Shown: positions 5,180 to 6,091 of the stretch, piece after piece
Position numbering within the stretch: the first letter of the stretch is position 1
How the letters are laid out: each line of letters starts with the position of its first letter
Assembly (NCBI GenBank): GCA_937881505.1
Contig: CALGEM010000248.1
Location: 1 to 6,091, forward strand
Direction of reading: 5' to 3'
Length of the DNA stretch: 6,091 bases
From: an uncultured euryarchaeote
Lineage (GTDB): Archaea; Thermoplasmatota; Poseidoniia; Poseidoniales; Poseidoniaceae
Program-made: the position numbers and the translations under genes
The notes under the pieces: generated by a model
What the model was told of the DNA's origin: nothing
Database searches by the model: none
Seen by the model: the letters and a program-made list of their open reading frames with translations, nothing else

Positions 5180-6091
5180 ATGTTCACAACAACACGCTTT
5201 GAGTCATGGAACCTTCCAGAATCCCTTCAAAACGGCTTGAACGCCATGGGATGGGAATTCGCAACCCAAGTTCAACGGGATACAGTTCCCATCGCTCGTC
5301 AAGGGACAGATGTGATTGGGCAAGCCCGAACCGGTTCAGGAAAAACCGCTGCCTTTGGCCTGCCCATCCTTGAACGATGCCAGCCAACGGGTGAACTCCA
5401 AGCCCTCATTCTGGCGCCTACGCGTGAACTCGCCAATCAAGTCGCAGAAGAACTGGTCATGCTCCAAGGCGATGGCGGTTTGACCATCTTGACCGTTTAC
5501 GGTGGCACCGACCTCGAAAAGCAAGCAAAAACCCTCGGCCAAGGCGTTGACATCATCGTCGGCACGCCCGGTCGTGTCATGGACATGAGCGAGCGAGGCC
5601 ACATTGACTTGAGCAAACCTCAGGTCCTCTGCTTGGACGAGGCCGACCGCATGCTTGACATGGGTTTCTTCCCCGACATCATGTGGGTTGTTGAACGCAT
5701 GACCGGCCGTGAGCAAACGCTGCTCTTTTCGGCAACGTTCCCGCAAGAGATTATCGATGCGGCTCACGAATTCATGAACGAACCTGATTTCGTTTTGACC
5801 AACGCTGAGGAATTGGATGTCCCGCCCATCGACCTCTACTCCGTTCGCATCGGGCGCTCAAACAAACTCTGGGTGCTCGGACGTCTTCTCGTGCGAATGC
5901 AAGACGACGACCAAACCATCATCTTCTGCAACACCAAGCGCATGGTCGACTTGGCGGTTGAGCGACTCAAGAAGCACCGCTTTGACGTCGCCGGCCTTCA
6001 CGGCGACCTCAGCCAAAACCAGCGAGAGCGCATTCTCAATTCCTTCAAAGAAGAAATTGGAAAAATTAAATCATCAATACCAGAGCTTCCA
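5180..6091 (+). CDS. DEAD-box ATP-dependent RNA helicase, 3' end cut by window
   Basis: The frame is open for 304 codons to the right edge with no stop. It encodes an ATP-dependent RNA unwinding or remodelling enzyme. Visible motifs are the Q motif (Phe7 and Gln32), motif I ARTGSGKT (49-56) for ATP binding, Ia PTREL (80-84), GG (108-109), Ib TPGR (129-132), II DEAD (153-156) for Mg-ATP hydrolysis, III SAT (184-186), IV IIFCNTK (247-253) and the HGDLSQNQRERIL region (274-286). Motifs V and VI and any C-terminal tail are absent from the window. The frame departs from family expectation after SFKEE (288-292): the usual strand leading to ATD is replaced by IGKIKSSIPELP and the DNA becomes A/T-rich, so the last 36 bases may not belong to this gene. 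It follows the small basic protein gene by 66 bases. Confidence 0.95.
   Translation, partial: MFTTTRFESWNLPESLQNGLNAMGWEFATQVQRDTVPIARQGTDVIGQARTGSGKTAAFGLPILERCQPTGELQALILAPTRELANQVAEELVMLQGDGGLTILTVYGGTDLEKQAKTLGQGVDIIVGTPGRVMDMSERGHIDLSKPQVLCLDEADRMLDMGFFPDIMWVVERMTGREQTLLFSATFPQEIIDAAHEFMNEPDFVLTNAEELDVPPIDLYSVRIGRSNKLWVLGRLLVRMQDDDQTIIFCNTKRMVDLAVERLKKHRFDVAGLHGDLSQNQRERILNSFKEEIGKIKSSIPELP
6056..6091. other. A/T-rich terminal segment, possible assembly junction
   Basis: These 36 bases have 11 G/C (about 31%), against 36 of 60 (60%) in bases 5941-6000. They continue the helicase frame but no longer encode recognisable helicase sequence. Read leftward in one frame they give GSSGIDDLIFPISSLKEL, which is coding-like and could be part of another gene. 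Possible explanations are a chimeric contig end, an insertion, or an unusually divergent helicase segment. Confidence 0.4.

Noticed and set aside
5336..5767. 143-codon open frame on the minus strand within the helicase
   Set aside because: It is antisense to conserved DEAD-box motifs; a shadow frame.

Overview
The window is a compact prokaryotic segment with no RNA genes, mobile elements or CRISPR arrays and no gene-free stretch longer than about 100 bases. It holds eight protein genes I can support. The right-hand one is cut by the window edge, and a ninth fragment may enter from the left edge. My best guess for the source is an archaeon, possibly a marine planktonic lineage such as Marine Group II / Poseidoniales. 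The main sequence evidence is signal placement. Several genes with no Shine-Dalgarno have an A/T-rich box about 22-29 bases before the start codon, where an archaeal TATA element sits on a leaderless transcript. Genes lying directly behind another gene carry Shine-Dalgarno-like motifs instead. The lineage is a suspicion that needs a homology search, and a bacterial source is not excluded.

Layout, left to right. At 85-696 (+) is a short AlkA-type HhH-GPD DNA glycosylase. It is followed 16 bases later by a 315-residue protein of unknown function (713-1660, +) with a long amphipathic and coiled-coil N-terminal half and about four C-terminal membrane helices. That gene meets, tail to tail with an 11-base overlap, an acyl-CoA dehydrogenase read leftward (1650-2852, -). 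The dehydrogenase has its active-site glutamate at the isovaleryl-/long-chain-type position. Upstream of it on the same strand are two small genes, a four-cysteine zinc-ribbon-like protein (2917-3108, -) and a two-EF-hand protein (3125-3400, -), which look co-transcribed. A divergent gap of 73 bases separates these from a rightward HEAT-repeat protein with a proline-rich linker and a very acidic tail (3474-4823, +). Then come a 72-residue uncharacterised basic protein (4895-5113, +) and a DEAD-box RNA helicase (5180 to the right edge, +) that lacks its C-terminal motifs because the window ends.

I see no single pathway linking these genes. They are a mix of DNA repair, branched or long-chain acyl-CoA oxidation, RNA remodelling and four or five uncharacterised proteins. 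The observations most worth a second look are the consistent split between leaderless-type and Shine-Dalgarno-type starts, the abrupt change of composition and loss of family resemblance in the last 36 bases of the helicase (possible assembly junction), the divergent EF-hand and HEAT-repeat pair, and the unknown membrane protein.
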